Assembly: GCA_934148995.1 (NCBI GenBank)
Contig: CAKPDM010000010.1
Coordinates: 1 to 62,746, forward strand
Direction: 5' to 3'
Origin: an uncultured Bacilli bacterium
GTDB taxonomy: Bacteria; Bacillota_I; Bacilli_A; RF39; UBA660
Length of the DNA: 62,746 bases
A program made the translations under genes and the position numbers. The notes beneath the pieces are model-generated. The model was not told the origin of the DNA. It saw only the letters and a list, made by a program, of their open reading frames with translations, and made no database searches. Of the stretch, positions 8,499 through 18,165 are shown piece after piece; the stretch's first letter is position 1, and every line of letters starts with the position of its first letter.

Positions 8499-9168
8499 AT
8501 GTTTAGCAATTTGATTAATAAATTAAAGGCAAAAAAGAAACAATTGCAGAGCTTAAAAGTTGACGATATTGAAGTGCCAGATTTAGAAGAGGAAAAAAAT
8601 AACTATAAACTATCAAGATGGAATATATCAAATTGAAATAGGCGATTATATTTCTCTTACTGATTATGTGAAAATGGAGGATTCAAACGAAGAATATCAC
8701 ATTTTAAGCTCGATTTGCACTAGTGTATTATGAAATAGTAGTAGACAAAAAGTTAATAAAGAAACATATTATGTTATACCAATTTCCAATTGTATATATA
8801 ATATTCTAGTTGGTGACGAAGAGATCATTATAAATGAGTGAACTAAAATAAATTTTGATGAGCAAACCCAAAATGAGGACGTATTGCAAGAACTGAAGAT
8901 TATACTTAACAATGATAAAAACGAATATTATTATTCTAGTAAAAAACATGCTAAAACTGGTAGTACTTTTTATACAGAGTCTTATAGCAATAAATCTTGT
9001 ACTATGGGGAAACTTAATTTGTCAAAAGAAGAAGCACATTCGGAGATGAATTCTGTTATAAACACTTTAAGCAATATAGATGGAGTGAAAAATGTCCTAG
9101 ACCTTGAAGCTTTAAAACAAAATATTACAGAAGATTTAAGTGAAAAAATGTATTTAAAAAAACTGTAG
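8499..9168 (+). pseudogene. Frameshifted hypothetical gene with two in-frame TGA codons
   Basis: ATG at 8499 opens MFSNLINKLKAKKKQLQSLK, which runs to a TGA at 8634-8636. Shifting frame in the A-run near 8598 joins it to a long frame (NYQDGIYQIEIGDYISLTDY) that continues to TAG at 9168. This second frame contains exactly two stops, both TGA (8731-8733 and 8839-8841), and ends LEALKQNITEDLSEKMYLKK. The intact protein would be about 220 residues, with a basic N-terminal helix; no family recognised. The paired TGA stops could be simple decay or a gene once read in a TGA=Trp code. Confidence 0.55.
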
Positions 9169-9365
9169 ACTGATATTCTAGTGATTATATTTTTATCAAA
9201 ATAAATTAAAAGAAGTAAAACTAGGTGTACTATGTTATAATACTGTTGGGCAAAGTTATTAATCGGTAATTAATAAGTTACTTTTAAATAAAGGATTGAA
9301 AATGTAAATGGAAAGGAATCAATAAAGAAAATAATATTTTTATCAAATTGATTAGGTGTGATGTT

Positions 9366-9791
9366 ATGAAACCAGGTTTGGGTGTTGGAATAATGATAAT
9401 AAGAGAAAATAAAATTTTACTAGGACTACGAAATCCTGATAAAGAAAAAGCTGGCAGTGACTTAAATGGGGAAGGCACTTGGACTATGCCAGGTGGAAAA
9501 GTAAAATTTATGGAAAAATTAGTTGATGCAGCTAAAAGAGAACTAGAGGAAGAAACAAGCTTGAAAGCAACAAAGTTAGATTTTTTGTGTATATCAGATG
9601 ATATGACTGATACTGCTCATTATGTTACTGTAGGATTCCTAGTAAAAGAATATACAGGTGAGGTAAAAGCTATGGAGCCAGAAACTATACTAGAATGGAA
9701 ATGGTTTGACTTAAACAATTTACCAAGCAATTTATATAATCCTAGTAAAAAATGTATAGAAAAATATAATAAAGAAATTATATATGAATAA
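9366..9791 (+). CDS. NUDIX hydrolase
   Basis: 141 residues. NUDIX enzymes cleave nucleoside diphosphates linked to other groups, often house-cleaning of oxidised or unwanted nucleotides. The box GGKVKFMEKLVDAAKRELEE continues ETSL and fits GX5EX7REUXEEXGU, with a Thr in place of the usual Gly after EE. The preceding strand GTWTMPGGK is typical of the MutT/ADP-ribose pyrophosphatase group. ATG at 9366 with AGGTG 7 bases upstream is preferred to the TTG at 9348. A metallo-beta-lactamase-fold gene follows after 27 bases with its own GGAGA site, so the two are probably co-transcribed. The substrate cannot be read from sequence. Confidence 0.88.
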   Translation: MKPGLGVGIMIIRENKILLGLRNPDKEKAGSDLNGEGTWTMPGGKVKFMEKLVDAAKRELEEETSLKATKLDFLCISDDMTDTAHYVTVGFLVKEYTGEVKAMEPETILEWKWFDLNNLPSNLYNPSKKCIEKYNKEIIYE

Positions 9792-9818
9792 TTTACTAGA
9801 CTAAAAAGGAGAGATAGA

Positions 9819-10514
9819 ATGCGAATAACAAAATATAACCAATCATGTTTATTAATAGAAACTAATAATAAGAGAATCTTAATAGATCCAGGCAATATTT
9901 GTTATACTGAAAAAATGTATAATGAGGAATGGGTTAATATAGATGCTATCTTAGTTACTCATCGTCACCAAGATCATTGTTGTCAAGAAGTTATAAGAAA
10001 AATAATTGAACGAGATAATTGTAAAATATATACATCAAGTGAAGTTAATAATTATAACCATTTTAACAATACTGTTGTAGTAAAAGAAAATGATGTTGTA
10101 GAGATTTTTCCTAATATAAAAATGGAAGTTACGCGTGCAGTGCATGGCTATTTTATTGGAATGCATGAAGCAGATAAAGAAATATTTGAAAATATTGGTT
10201 TTATTATTGATGATGGAAGTATAAGACTCTATACAACTAGCGATACAATAAATTTTTATAACGATTATAAATGTGATATCTTGTGTATGCCGTTTAATGG
10301 AAATGGCTTGACACTTGGAATGACTGATGGTATCTGGTTTGCCAAAAAAATTAATCCTAAATTGGTGCTACCAATTCACTTACAGCATCCTAAGGACATT
10401 ATGAATCCTGATATTGATAAACTAAAACAAGAATTAGAACTTAACTGCCTTAATTATAGAATTATGAAGGTTGGTGAAACGATTGAGTTTAATAGTAAAG
10501 ATGATTTAACATAA
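9819..10514 (+). CDS. MBL-fold metal-dependent hydrolase (UlaG-like)
   Basis: 231 residues. The fold is shown by THRHQDHCCQ (HxHxDH, residues about 47-54), a later AVHGYF histidine, YTTSDT with the bridging aspartate (about 141), and LPIHLQHP with the last metal histidine. The N-terminus MRITKYNQSCLLIETNNKRI is typical of the UlaG/beta-lactamase_2 group, which hydrolyses phosphoester or lactone bonds with two metal ions. The substrate is unknown. It follows the NUDIX gene closely, suggesting a two-gene operon acting on small metabolites or nucleotides. The third-motif Gly-His is normal, so the enzyme should be active. Confidence 0.85.
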   Translation: MRITKYNQSCLLIETNNKRILIDPGNICYTEKMYNEEWVNIDAILVTHRHQDHCCQEVIRKIIERDNCKIYTSSEVNNYNHFNNTVVVKENDVVEIFPNIKMEVTRAVHGYFIGMHEADKEIFENIGFIIDDGSIRLYTTSDTINFYNDYKCDILCMPFNGNGLTLGMTDGIWFAKKINPKLVLPIHLQHPKDIMNPDIDKLKQELELNCLNYRIMKVGETIEFNSKDDLT

Positions 10515-10585
10515 CTAATATTTTTTTAATTATGTGCACTTTTAAATTTGTGTAATATAATAAATGTTATTAGGAGGTTCAACTT

Positions 10586-11713
10586 ATGAATAGATTAGAA
10601 TTTAATGAGGTTTTAAAGACGTTTAATACTGACGGTTATTTAAACGATATTTCGATGCATTTTAGTGGTACTTTCTATACTGTGATCAAAGGTAAAGTAC
10701 CGTTAGAAGTTGCTAACATTATTTATACAAAGTATCCAAATAATCCTTACAAGATAAGAGTTGCTGGAGGATGCGAATATAATGTTCCAGTTGAGTGGGC
10801 AGTGGATGATAAATATAAGAAAGAATTAGAAGTTAACTTAATTAGTGGACTGGATTCTAAAGAGTATTTAAAAAGATTAAAAAGAGCAAGAAAAAATCTT
10901 TTAAGGAGAACAATTGAAAATAGATATATAGAAACATATCATATTGATTCTAAAGAGGGACTTGTTATTCTTTTGACAGAATTACAAGATTACTATGCTA
11001 GAAAGAAAGGGTTGCCGGAAACAGAAGTACAAAGATACGATGAAATAATGGCAACTATTAATACAGAAATTCTAAAGAAAGTTAATCCTGGTATTAGTAT
11101 TTATGATTGGATGAGTGCTGATGCAAAGCATGGTAAAATGTTTCTGGATACTGTTGCAAGAGATAATAAAACTCGATCTGGTCAGGATTTTAGAAGAATT
11201 ATTGAACAATTTGACAAGACAATTAATCCATATATGAATAAAGATATTGAGCTTGATTCTATTAGCAATTATCAACAAAAAGTTAATATTCGTGCCAACG
11301 TATATGATAATACAGAAGGCGAGTACCGAAATAATTGTTGTTATATGACAATAGTAAAATCTGAAAGTGAAGATGCAGTCAAATATCGCAGAAATTCTGA
11401 TGGATTTTCTTGTCATCTAGTGTATAATCTAGGATCTGGCGATTATCTTAATGTATCGCATTACTTTAAGAGCAGTGAATATATCTGCATAGATTATTTT
11501 GGACAAAATTTCAAACAAAAAAATGAGATAAGATATGATGTTAACCAAAGAGCAGTGCTGGAAGAAAATGGACTTGCGGTAGAGGCTACTTTTGAACAAT
11601 TAGATTATATTTATAATGAATTAGTAAAAGCAACAGAGTTAGCTTCTACAATAACTATCAACAATATGAAAAAAGATAATTGCCCAAAGAAATTAGTATT
11701 TGATAAGAAATAA
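10586..11713 (+). CDS. Hypothetical protein, 375 aa
   Basis: Family not recognised. A strong site AGGAGG (10571-10576) precedes ATG 10586. The protein is soluble and mixed alpha/beta. A basic segment (LKRLKRARKNLLRRTIENRY, about residues 92-111) is followed by an acidic helical part, then a strand-rich C-terminal half containing SCHLVYNLGSGDYLNVSHYF. It ends in a basic tail, CPKKLVFDKK. Its own promoter region and a terminator make it monocistronic. There is no signal peptide. Confidence 0.55.
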   Translation: MNRLEFNEVLKTFNTDGYLNDISMHFSGTFYTVIKGKVPLEVANIIYTKYPNNPYKIRVAGGCEYNVPVEWAVDDKYKKELEVNLISGLDSKEYLKRLKRARKNLLRRTIENRYIETYHIDSKEGLVILLTELQDYYARKKGLPETEVQRYDEIMATINTEILKKVNPGISIYDWMSADAKHGKMFLDTVARDNKTRSGQDFRRIIEQFDKTINPYMNKDIELDSISNYQQKVNIRANVYDNTEGEYRNNCCYMTIVKSESEDAVKYRRNSDGFSCHLVYNLGSGDYLNVSHYFKSSEYICIDYFGQNFKQKNEIRYDVNQRAVLEENGLAVEATFEQLDYIYNELVKATELASTITINNMKKDNCPKKLVFDKK

Positions 11714-11743
11714 TTATACTTGTAAATAAAGTTTGTAATACGA

Positions 11744-11787
11744 AAAACAAAGCTAGTACGTATCTGCTAACTTTGTTTTACTTTTTA
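11744..11787 (+). terminator. Intrinsic terminator
   Basis: AAAACAAAG (11744-11752) pairs with CTTTGTTTT (11771-11779), with partial pairing continuing inward, followed by ACTTTTT. Confidence 0.7.
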
Positions 11788-11831
11788 TCTGTTTTTTAAT
11801 AATCTATTTTAGAAGAAAGAAGGCCATTATT

Positions 11832-12725
11832 ATGAGTAAAATTAATCTACATATGCATTCAAATCATTCACTTGATGGAAAATTGAGTCCTAATGAAGTA
11901 ATAAATAAAGCCTTAGCAAGTGAAATAACTTATTTGTTTATAACTGATCATGATAATTGTTATGCTTATTTAGAATTAGATCTAAATAATGCCCTTAATA
12001 GTGGTACTTTGGTTTATGGAATGGAAGCTGATACAATAATTAATGACGTAACGTATGACATTTTATGCTATGGTTTTGAACTGGAAAATGTCAGAACTTG
12101 GACAAGAGAACAATATGGAATAGTTGCAACAAGACAGGTGAAGATTTATAGAAACTTGGTAGAGAAGTGTAAAAGTTTGAAACTTGTTTTAGCTGAAAGT
12201 GTTTCCGTACAATCTTGAAGAAGAATTTGCACACGCTGCTATTTTTAGAATGTTAAATATTTCTTTAAAAAATAAAGCTTTTTAGAAGAATATAATGTAT
12301 CAAATGTAAGTGGCCTTTATAGCTTGATTACAATGAATAAAAGTTTCTCATTATATGTTGATATGCATATTGTCTAGCCGGATATCACTGTATTAGGAGA
12401 AGTTATTCATGACAATGGTGGTAAGCTATTCTTAGCTCATCCTTATAAATATTCTAAAGAAGTCAATATTGAAGAAATGTTAAACTCTTGCCGAACTTAT
12501 ATTGATGGAATAGAAGTTAGTAACGAATCTGAAAATGCAGAGCAAGTTAATTATCTCTATGATTATGCAATTAGAAACAACTTATTAATAAGTGCTGGTA
12601 GTGATTTTCATGGTTCTAAAGGACACAATAATTTGATGGTTAATTATCTAAATGAAGAAATGGAAGATAGAATTGAAGATTGGATTCCTACTGTTCCTGG
12701 AAAAGTAAAGATATTGAAAAAATAA
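11832..12725 (+). pseudogene. PHP-domain phosphoesterase, frameshifted
   Basis: PHP proteins are metal-dependent phosphoesterases. The start INLHMHSNHSLDGKLSP has the HxH motif, and ITDHDN follows. The first frame stops at TGA 12216. A shifted frame continues with NLEEEFAHAAIFRML to about 12285. A second shift opens FLEEYNVSNVSGLY, broken by one TAG at about 12376. From there GGKLFLAHPYKYS, a long open stretch and the final metal motif SAGSDFHGSKGHN run to TAA at 12725. Two frameshifts plus one stop show that the gene is dead. The original enzyme was about 295 residues. Confidence 0.8.
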
Positions 12726-12877
12726 CTTAAAGATTTAGTGATAAGTTGGAAAGTTGATATATCTTTCAATATTATAAATATTAAGTAATACCATTTTTAA
12801 AATTATTACAACATTTGTTTGTATAGTTCTGTTTTTTATGATAGTATATATATCGACTTAGGGGGATTGGTACTAAG

Positions 12878-13579
12878 ATGGTGACAGAACAGGAAAAGAG
12901 TAATTGGGAAATATATAATAAAAAATATGATTCTTTATTTGAATATGGTATAACTAATGGACTAATAGGGGCTTATGATAATAAGTTAATAGGAAATTTA
13001 AGACATATTTATTATGGTGGACTTCCATTATCTATATTACTGCTATGCGAAAGATTTTGTAATGGATTTTGCTATGATAGAGTACCATTGTTGACTTTAG
13101 GATTTGATAAGAGCGATGACTTCAAAGTTGTTTATGCAGATGTGGATAGCTTAAGGCTTAATCCTGAAAATATTGATGAATATAGAAAGGGCCAAGCAGG
13201 AGAGCATTATGCTAATCATTGTTTTGCTGAAAGAACATTTAGTAATGGAAAGACGATAGTTTATGATACATCTTTGGGATTAGTATTTGATAAAGATATA
13301 TACTATCAACTTGAAAGGCCTAAAATAACTAATGTTAATGACAAAGAAAAAACGCTTTCCTTTTTATATCACGATTTTTTACAAGATCAAAATATAGAAA
13401 ATGATAAATATATTTTACCTTTCGTTCTACCAACTATAGAAAGAGATTTACTGCCAATCCAATCCCTCTATTTAGAACAGTTGGAACAGGAAATTGCCAT
13501 TTTGAAAAAAGAGATTGGTTACGAAGATATATGTAAAAGAATGCATAGAAATGTTAAGATAAAGAAAAATATCAAATAA
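12878..13579 (+). CDS. Transglutaminase/papain-like Cys-His-Asp protein (tentative)
   Basis: 233 residues. Three spaced motifs suggest a Cys protease/transglutaminase fold: cysteine-rich LLLCERFCNGFCYDRVP (about 53-69), then YANHCFAER (His about 113), then TIVYDTSLGL (Asp about 130), the usual Cys...His...Asp order. An independent gene at 28.0 kb shows the same order with clearer similarity. The C-terminal ~50 residues form a helical, lysine-rich tail. It has GGGGG upstream and its own promoter (TATGAT around 12837). No signal peptide is seen. It could be a cytoplasmic peptide-modifying enzyme; the family assignment is inference. Confidence 0.45.
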   Translation: MVTEQEKSNWEIYNKKYDSLFEYGITNGLIGAYDNKLIGNLRHIYYGGLPLSILLLCERFCNGFCYDRVPLLTLGFDKSDDFKVVYADVDSLRLNPENIDEYRKGQAGEHYANHCFAERTFSNGKTIVYDTSLGLVFDKDIYYQLERPKITNVNDKEKTLSFLYHDFLQDQNIENDKYILPFVLPTIERDLLPIQSLYLEQLEQEIAILKKEIGYEDICKRMHRNVKIKKNIK

Positions 13580-13730
13580 ATTTTAGAAATTATAATTTTT
13601 AACATTAAAAAATAAATATGAAGAATAGTTGAATATAAAAAAAATTAAAGCTATAATATTATTCACTTGCCTTTAAAACTAATTAAGTAAGGCAAGAAAG
13701 TTAAATTAATAATTAGAGGGGGCAACAAAA

Positions 13731-14213
13731 ATGAAAAATGTAACAGATAAATCAGCTACTAAACCCACTAGTATGGGTATGATAATTGATCTTAATTTTG
13801 AGAAAACACAAGGAGAAATCGAAAAGATTAGAAAGGATAAAAATCCTTTTAGGTCATTTTATGAAAGATATAGTAATAAAAGAATAGAATTATTAAATGA
13901 AATAGGTGATAATTGGCTAGAAGTAAAAGAAATAATAGATAGTGATTCACTAGACGAAGTAATGAAATTATTATCATATATTAAACTACTTTCTGCTTAT
14001 GAAGAAGAACTTGATTTTACTGCGTCTGTTGATATTTATACGGCTGAATTGTTAACTAGTGATCGCGAAACAGTCAGTGCAAAAAAATATGATAAAATAG
14101 TCCAAAAATATGAAGAAGCTATAAATAAGTTTAAAGTTGAAAACTTTGTTCAAAAACCAGTAAGTAATAAAAAATTACTTAAGACTATGCTACCAGTTAA
14201 TAGTCAGAAATAA
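13731..14213 (+). CDS. Hypothetical protein, 160 aa
   Basis: Not recognised. GAGGGGG upstream supports ATG 13731. The protein is helical, acidic in the middle (YEEELDFTASVDIYTAELL) and begins with a Ser/Thr/Lys-rich segment. The C-terminus is basic, VSNKKLLKTMLPVNSQK, like several neighbours. No membrane segments. Confidence 0.5.
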   Translation: MKNVTDKSATKPTSMGMIIDLNFEKTQGEIEKIRKDKNPFRSFYERYSNKRIELLNEIGDNWLEVKEIIDSDSLDEVMKLLSYIKLLSAYEEELDFTASVDIYTAELLTSDRETVSAKKYDKIVQKYEEAINKFKVENFVQKPVSNKKLLKTMLPVNSQK

Positions 14214-14337
14214 TAACTTTACCGTTGAATTTTTTCTTATTTCTATATAAAATTAATTTTATCTACTGTAACAGACATACTATCTATTTAATGAGAAGCA
14301 TATCTTGGATGGTAAGAAAAAGTTAGGAAGTAGAGAT

Positions 14338-14784
14338 ATGAAAATTTTAGAGGTTAAAAATAGATCAGAAACATTAATAACGCAACTATTAGAAATCTGG
14401 GAAGATTCTGTAACAGCTACACATACATTTTTATCAAAAAGTGAAATGAACACTATCAAAAAATATGTTCCATCGACTTTAAAGAGGGTATCATCATTAA
14501 TAGTAGCAGAATCTGATGATAATTTTCCTATTGCTTTTATGGGAATAGAAGAAACTAAAGTAGAAATGTTATTCGTTAAGAGCGTAGAACGTGGAAAAGG
14601 AGTCAGAAGTCTATTACTTAATTATGGTATTAATAATTATCATGTTAGTGAAGTAACAGTTAACAAACAGAATCCTTTAGCTCAAACTTTTTATGAACAC
14701 ATGGGATCTAAATCTTACAAAAGAACCGAGCTAGATGAACAGGAAAATGCTTATCCGCTTATATATATGAGACTAGAAAAGTAG
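14338..14784 (+). CDS. GNAT family N-acetyltransferase
   Basis: 148 residues. GNAT enzymes move an acetyl group from acetyl-CoA to an amine. IWEDSVTATHTFLSKSEM matches the N-terminal substrate helix of YjaB-type acetyltransferases. The acetyl-CoA loop appears as VERGKGVRSLLLNYGIN (R/Q-x-x-G-x-G/A). The end TVNKQNPLAQTFYEHMGSKS is the classic last strand and helix. ATG 14338, with AGGAAG 7 bases upstream, is preferred to the TTG at 14305. A 379-residue unknown follows after 16 bases, probably in the same transcript. The substrate is unknown. Confidence 0.85.
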   Translation: MKILEVKNRSETLITQLLEIWEDSVTATHTFLSKSEMNTIKKYVPSTLKRVSSLIVAESDDNFPIAFMGIEETKVEMLFVKSVERGKGVRSLLLNYGINNYHVSEVTVNKQNPLAQTFYEHMGSKSYKRTELDEQENAYPLIYMRLEK

Positions 14785-14800
14785 TTATGGGAGAAAAAAT

Positions 14801-15940
14801 ATGAATATTAAAGATGAATTGTTAAAAATAAAAGATAAAATCAGTAAAACTATAGAAGGTACTAATGATAGAGATAAGCAGTTAAGCAGCGATGAAGAAC
14901 TAACTACTGCTTTAGAGTGTGATCTTGATTATAAGGTAGATAGCTTTCTTTCTTGGTATAGTAAGGCACAAAAAGCTAACTATGATTGTATTGGTGATTA
15001 TGAGTCATCAACCGAACTTAGAAATCTTATAGAAAAGATGGCTGTTTGGTATGAGTTAAGATATCCTGATTATGAGATGAGTACATTATTTACTAAAGAA
15101 GATGACAAGCAGGATAGAATTAGTGAACTTATGTTTCAAAGAAATCAATATGTAAGAGATAATGTGTCTTGTGACTCGGAAATTAAGAAGTTAGATTGGT
15201 CTAAGTTTTACAATTCACAAGTATTCTTTGATTCCTTAGATAATTATGAATTATTTTATTTTGTTAAACCAAGATATCAAGATATCGTCTACTGGGATAA
15301 TCGTCACTCTTTTTCTCATCTTCATTTAAGTGGAGATGGAACAGTAATGATGGCCGAAGAGATGGGACGTATTGCCCCTGGAGTTACTGATAATGAGCTA
15401 GAAGGAAAAAGCTTAAAGGAAGTAGTAGAGATCTTAAAGGCTAAAAACATTGAATTTCCAGAAAATAATGAGTTAGAGAAAGCTATCACTGAATACGACA
15501 ATTGGTCATATCAAAGGGAAGAAATGTTAAATTGCGTAATGTATAGAATTATTAGCCGAGGTGGTAATAGAAGTGGACCTATAAGAGCTTTTCTTTTTGC
15601 TAAAGAATTTGGTAGAAATATAGAAATTCCTATGATGTACGGGGTAGATAAGACTGATCCTAATTTAAGAAGATTTATGAATGAATATTTAAAAGCCGGC
15701 GGTTCTAAGGAACTAAATTGTTATTTGGATTATTTTTCAAGAATAGATAAAGAGAAAGAGCCAGATAATGTATCAGTGCAAGAATTAATAACAAGTACAA
15801 GTGACAGTTGTTCTAACTTCTATACTCCAGAAGAGAATGAACTTCATCAAAGTTTAGTTAACATTCTTGCCAATCAAGTTGAATATAAGAAAAAAGAAGA
15901 AGCAAAAGTAAAAAAGTTAAGGCTAGAAAACAATAATTAG
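14801..15940 (+). CDS. Hypothetical protein, 379 aa
   Basis: Not recognised. SD GGGAG supports ATG 14801. The protein is soluble, with a lysine-rich N-terminal helix, a Trp/Tyr-rich part (MAVWYELRYPDYEMS), and HSFSHLHLSGDGTVMMAEEM near residue 170, where closely spaced histidines might bind a metal. A conserved-looking ISRGGNRSGPIRAFLFAKEF follows near residue 250. It ends KVKKLRLENNN, one of the basic tails shared loosely across this island. It is followed after 12 bases by the next gene, making a run 14338-19146 that reads as one or two operons. Confidence 0.55.
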   Translation: MNIKDELLKIKDKISKTIEGTNDRDKQLSSDEELTTALECDLDYKVDSFLSWYSKAQKANYDCIGDYESSTELRNLIEKMAVWYELRYPDYEMSTLFTKEDDKQDRISELMFQRNQYVRDNVSCDSEIKKLDWSKFYNSQVFFDSLDNYELFYFVKPRYQDIVYWDNRHSFSHLHLSGDGTVMMAEEMGRIAPGVTDNELEGKSLKEVVEILKAKNIEFPENNELEKAITEYDNWSYQREEMLNCVMYRIISRGGNRSGPIRAFLFAKEFGRNIEIPMMYGVDKTDPNLRRFMNEYLKAGGSKELNCYLDYFSRIDKEKEPDNVSVQELITSTSDSCSNFYTPEENELHQSLVNILANQVEYKKKEEAKVKKLRLENNN

Positions 15941-15952
15941 CGAGGTGAAAAG

Positions 15953-16519
15953 ATGACAAAATTAATGGATGTTAGATGTTACTATAAAAATTTTAATGGT
16001 AAATTATTACTAGAAGAAAATGGTTGGTTTGAAGGCGTAATTAAAGACAAAATGAAAAGAGAAAATCTAGTATTTGGTGTTTATCAACCAGAAAAAGCCA
16101 TTGAGTTTATTGAATTACCACTAATAAAAGAAAAATTTCCTACTGTATATAAAGGAAAGATAGACGATAAAGACTATAAAAATTGTTATTTTGCAACAAG
16201 TATATCTGGTTCAGTACCAAACTTCATGTCATATCTAACTATACGTGATGTTGAATACTTAAAAACAAAAGATCACTTAGAAGTTAGAAAAAGAAATATT
16301 GATGCTGAGAAAAATGACCTTTTATTAAAAATAGCTAGTCTTAAAGAAAAAAGTTATTGCATGAATTTATATTACAATATTTTTTCGATGCGTGAAAAGA
16401 TATCAAAGATGGTTTTAGATAGTTATTTGAGTGCTACTAGTTCTCAAGAACTTCCAGTTATTTCTGATAAAACCAGTAAAACATCAGCTGGTGCAAAGAG
16501 ATTAGTTAAATCAATTTAA
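15953..16519 (+). CDS. Hypothetical protein, 188 aa
   Basis: Not recognised. GAGGTG precedes ATG 15953, 12 bases after the previous stop. The N-terminal half is strand-rich, and the C-terminal half is helical with a coiled-coil-like EVRKRNIDAEKNDLLLKIAS. It ends SAGAKRLVKSI. No signal peptide, membrane segment or catalytic motif is visible. Confidence 0.5.
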   Translation: MTKLMDVRCYYKNFNGKLLLEENGWFEGVIKDKMKRENLVFGVYQPEKAIEFIELPLIKEKFPTVYKGKIDDKDYKNCYFATSISGSVPNFMSYLTIRDVEYLKTKDHLEVRKRNIDAEKNDLLLKIASLKEKSYCMNLYYNIFSMREKISKMVLDSYLSATSSQELPVISDKTSKTSAGAKRLVKSI

Positions 16520-16534
16520 TGTGGTGGTATAAAA

Positions 16535-17416
16535 ATGTATGAAAAAGATTATTTGTTAGAATATATAAAAAATTCTGAATTGAGAGTTTTTAGTAACAAT
16601 ATAAAGGTACGATTATCTAAAGAATTGGTAAGTAAATATGATGAAGGTGTATATACAGACTACCTGACTAGATTTCAGTTGGAACTTGATATGTTAATGG
16701 TACTTAAGATTAAGTTGCCCGGCAATGCTAAACCTAATCTGTATCTATACATAGTACCTGATGAAAATTTTATTAAATTATTATCAGTTCCACCATTATT
16801 TACAAAAGATCAAAAAGGTGGTGGTCGCCCAGTTAAATGCTATGATTTAGATGGCTTCAATCTTGCTTATGGTGTTAGCCAAAATCTATTAGAGAATAAT
16901 GATGATAGTGATTCTATATCAATAAATGAAATACACGAAATTTCTCATATTATTTTAGGACAATTTCTTCTTGGTAATCAGGCAATTTCTGAAGGAATAG
17001 CTGAGGCTTTTCCTTTGTATGTTTTAAATCTAGAAGAAAGATATACTGAACATAAGAATATTATTAGTACATTAAAACAAGATCAAATATATAACATGAA
17101 AGAGTTAATTACCAAGTCAAAAAATGGTACTTATGGAAATGATGCAATTGTAAAGAATAAAGCTTGTTCATTTAGAATGTCATATATTTCTTCCTACTTA
17201 TTTGTTGTAGGAATATTAAAAACTATAGAAGAAAAATATGATTTTTCCACTAGTGATTCTATTCAGTATTTTTTAGAAATACTTAGAAAAAGTCGCTGCA
17301 GCAATGAATGGCTTATCTATGATATTGCTAATTATTTGGAATTACCAAAAGAACAATTACTTGAAGAGAAGAAAATGCAGTTAAAAGCTTTAAATCTAAT
17401 AGTGAATTCAAAATAA
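16535..17416 (+). CDS. Putative zinc metallopeptidase (HExxH)
   Basis: 293 residues. INEIHEISHIILGQF contains HEISH (about residue 134), the zinc-binding HExxH helix. SEGIAEAFPLY, about 25 residues later, supplies a plausible third zinc ligand glutamate, as in gluzincins. The N-terminal ~120 residues form the expected strand-rich subdomain. No signal peptide is present, so it would act in the cytosol or leave by a non-classical route. It sits in tight order between two unknowns (15 bases after the previous stop), suggesting shared expression. The substrate is unknown; a non-enzymatic role cannot be excluded. Confidence 0.6.
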   Translation: MYEKDYLLEYIKNSELRVFSNNIKVRLSKELVSKYDEGVYTDYLTRFQLELDMLMVLKIKLPGNAKPNLYLYIVPDENFIKLLSVPPLFTKDQKGGGRPVKCYDLDGFNLAYGVSQNLLENNDDSDSISINEIHEISHIILGQFLLGNQAISEGIAEAFPLYVLNLEERYTEHKNIISTLKQDQIYNMKELITKSKNGTYGNDAIVKNKACSFRMSYISSYLFVVGILKTIEEKYDFSTSDSIQYFLEILRKSRCSNEWLIYDIANYLELPKEQLLEEKKMQLKALNLIVNSK

Positions 17417-17444
17417 TAAAATTTATTATATGGGGGTATATTAA

Positions 17445-18107
17445 ATGAAATTTGGATATGATGGTGCAAATTTAAGTGAACTAATTTCGCACTATAAGAT
17501 TATTGATGATAAGATAGAAATTACGTTTTTAAGCGATAACAAGAGTGAAATTCCATTTACAGAAGAAAATGAAAGTAAATTACTAGAATGCATGATTGAA
17601 CAGGCTGAAAAAAGAAATTTTGCTTTAGCTTTGACTAATGGTGGGAACCGTTTCCAAAAAGAATTTTTGGTTGACACTACTAGTGACTGTACTATGGTCG
17701 CTGTTATTGTTGGCGCAAATATTATGAATTTATCCTTATATGATAAAGTTGGACCTTTAAATGTTGCTGGTTATGCTATGACATTATCAGGTGTAGCATT
17801 CTTGTATCTTTCATATGCTAGAGACAACGGTCTATTCGGAAGAAACTCTAAATTAAAAAAATCTTCGGAGCTAAAAAAATATGATATTTATTTGACACTA
17901 AGAGAACAATTAGAAAATATGTCTGATGCTAGAGTGTATGATGGGATAAGTATGAGCGATGAAAAAATAAATATAAACACGTTAGATAATTATTCTTTGA
18001 GAGATTTAAAGAAAGTAAGAAAGAATTTAATTAAATTAGAGAAAACGTTATCTTATGCTGATAAAGAAAATAAAGATTCTAAAATACATCAATTAGTAAA
18101 AAAATAG
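17445..18107 (+). CDS. Paralogue A of a tandem pair, two-TM hypothetical protein
   Basis: 220 residues. It begins MKFGYDGANLSELISHYKI and has a hydrophobic centre (TMVAVIVGANIMNLSLYD, then VAGYAMTLSGVAFLYLSYA) that could make two membrane helices. It ends with NINTLDNYSLRDLKKVRKNL and a basic tail. The next gene is a clear paralogue with the same start, the same hydrophobic centre and the same C-terminal NINTLDNYS block. I do not recognise the family. A small inner-membrane protein with a cytoplasmic N-domain is the simplest reading. Confidence 0.6.
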   Translation: MKFGYDGANLSELISHYKIIDDKIEITFLSDNKSEIPFTEENESKLLECMIEQAEKRNFALALTNGGNRFQKEFLVDTTSDCTMVAVIVGANIMNLSLYDKVGPLNVAGYAMTLSGVAFLYLSYARDNGLFGRNSKLKKSSELKKYDIYLTLREQLENMSDARVYDGISMSDEKININTLDNYSLRDLKKVRKNLIKLEKTLSYADKENKDSKIHQLVKK

Positions 18108-18165
18108 TGGAAAAAATTGAGCAATATATGATAATATATTAAGCTGTTAGTTTGGAGGGCAATAG

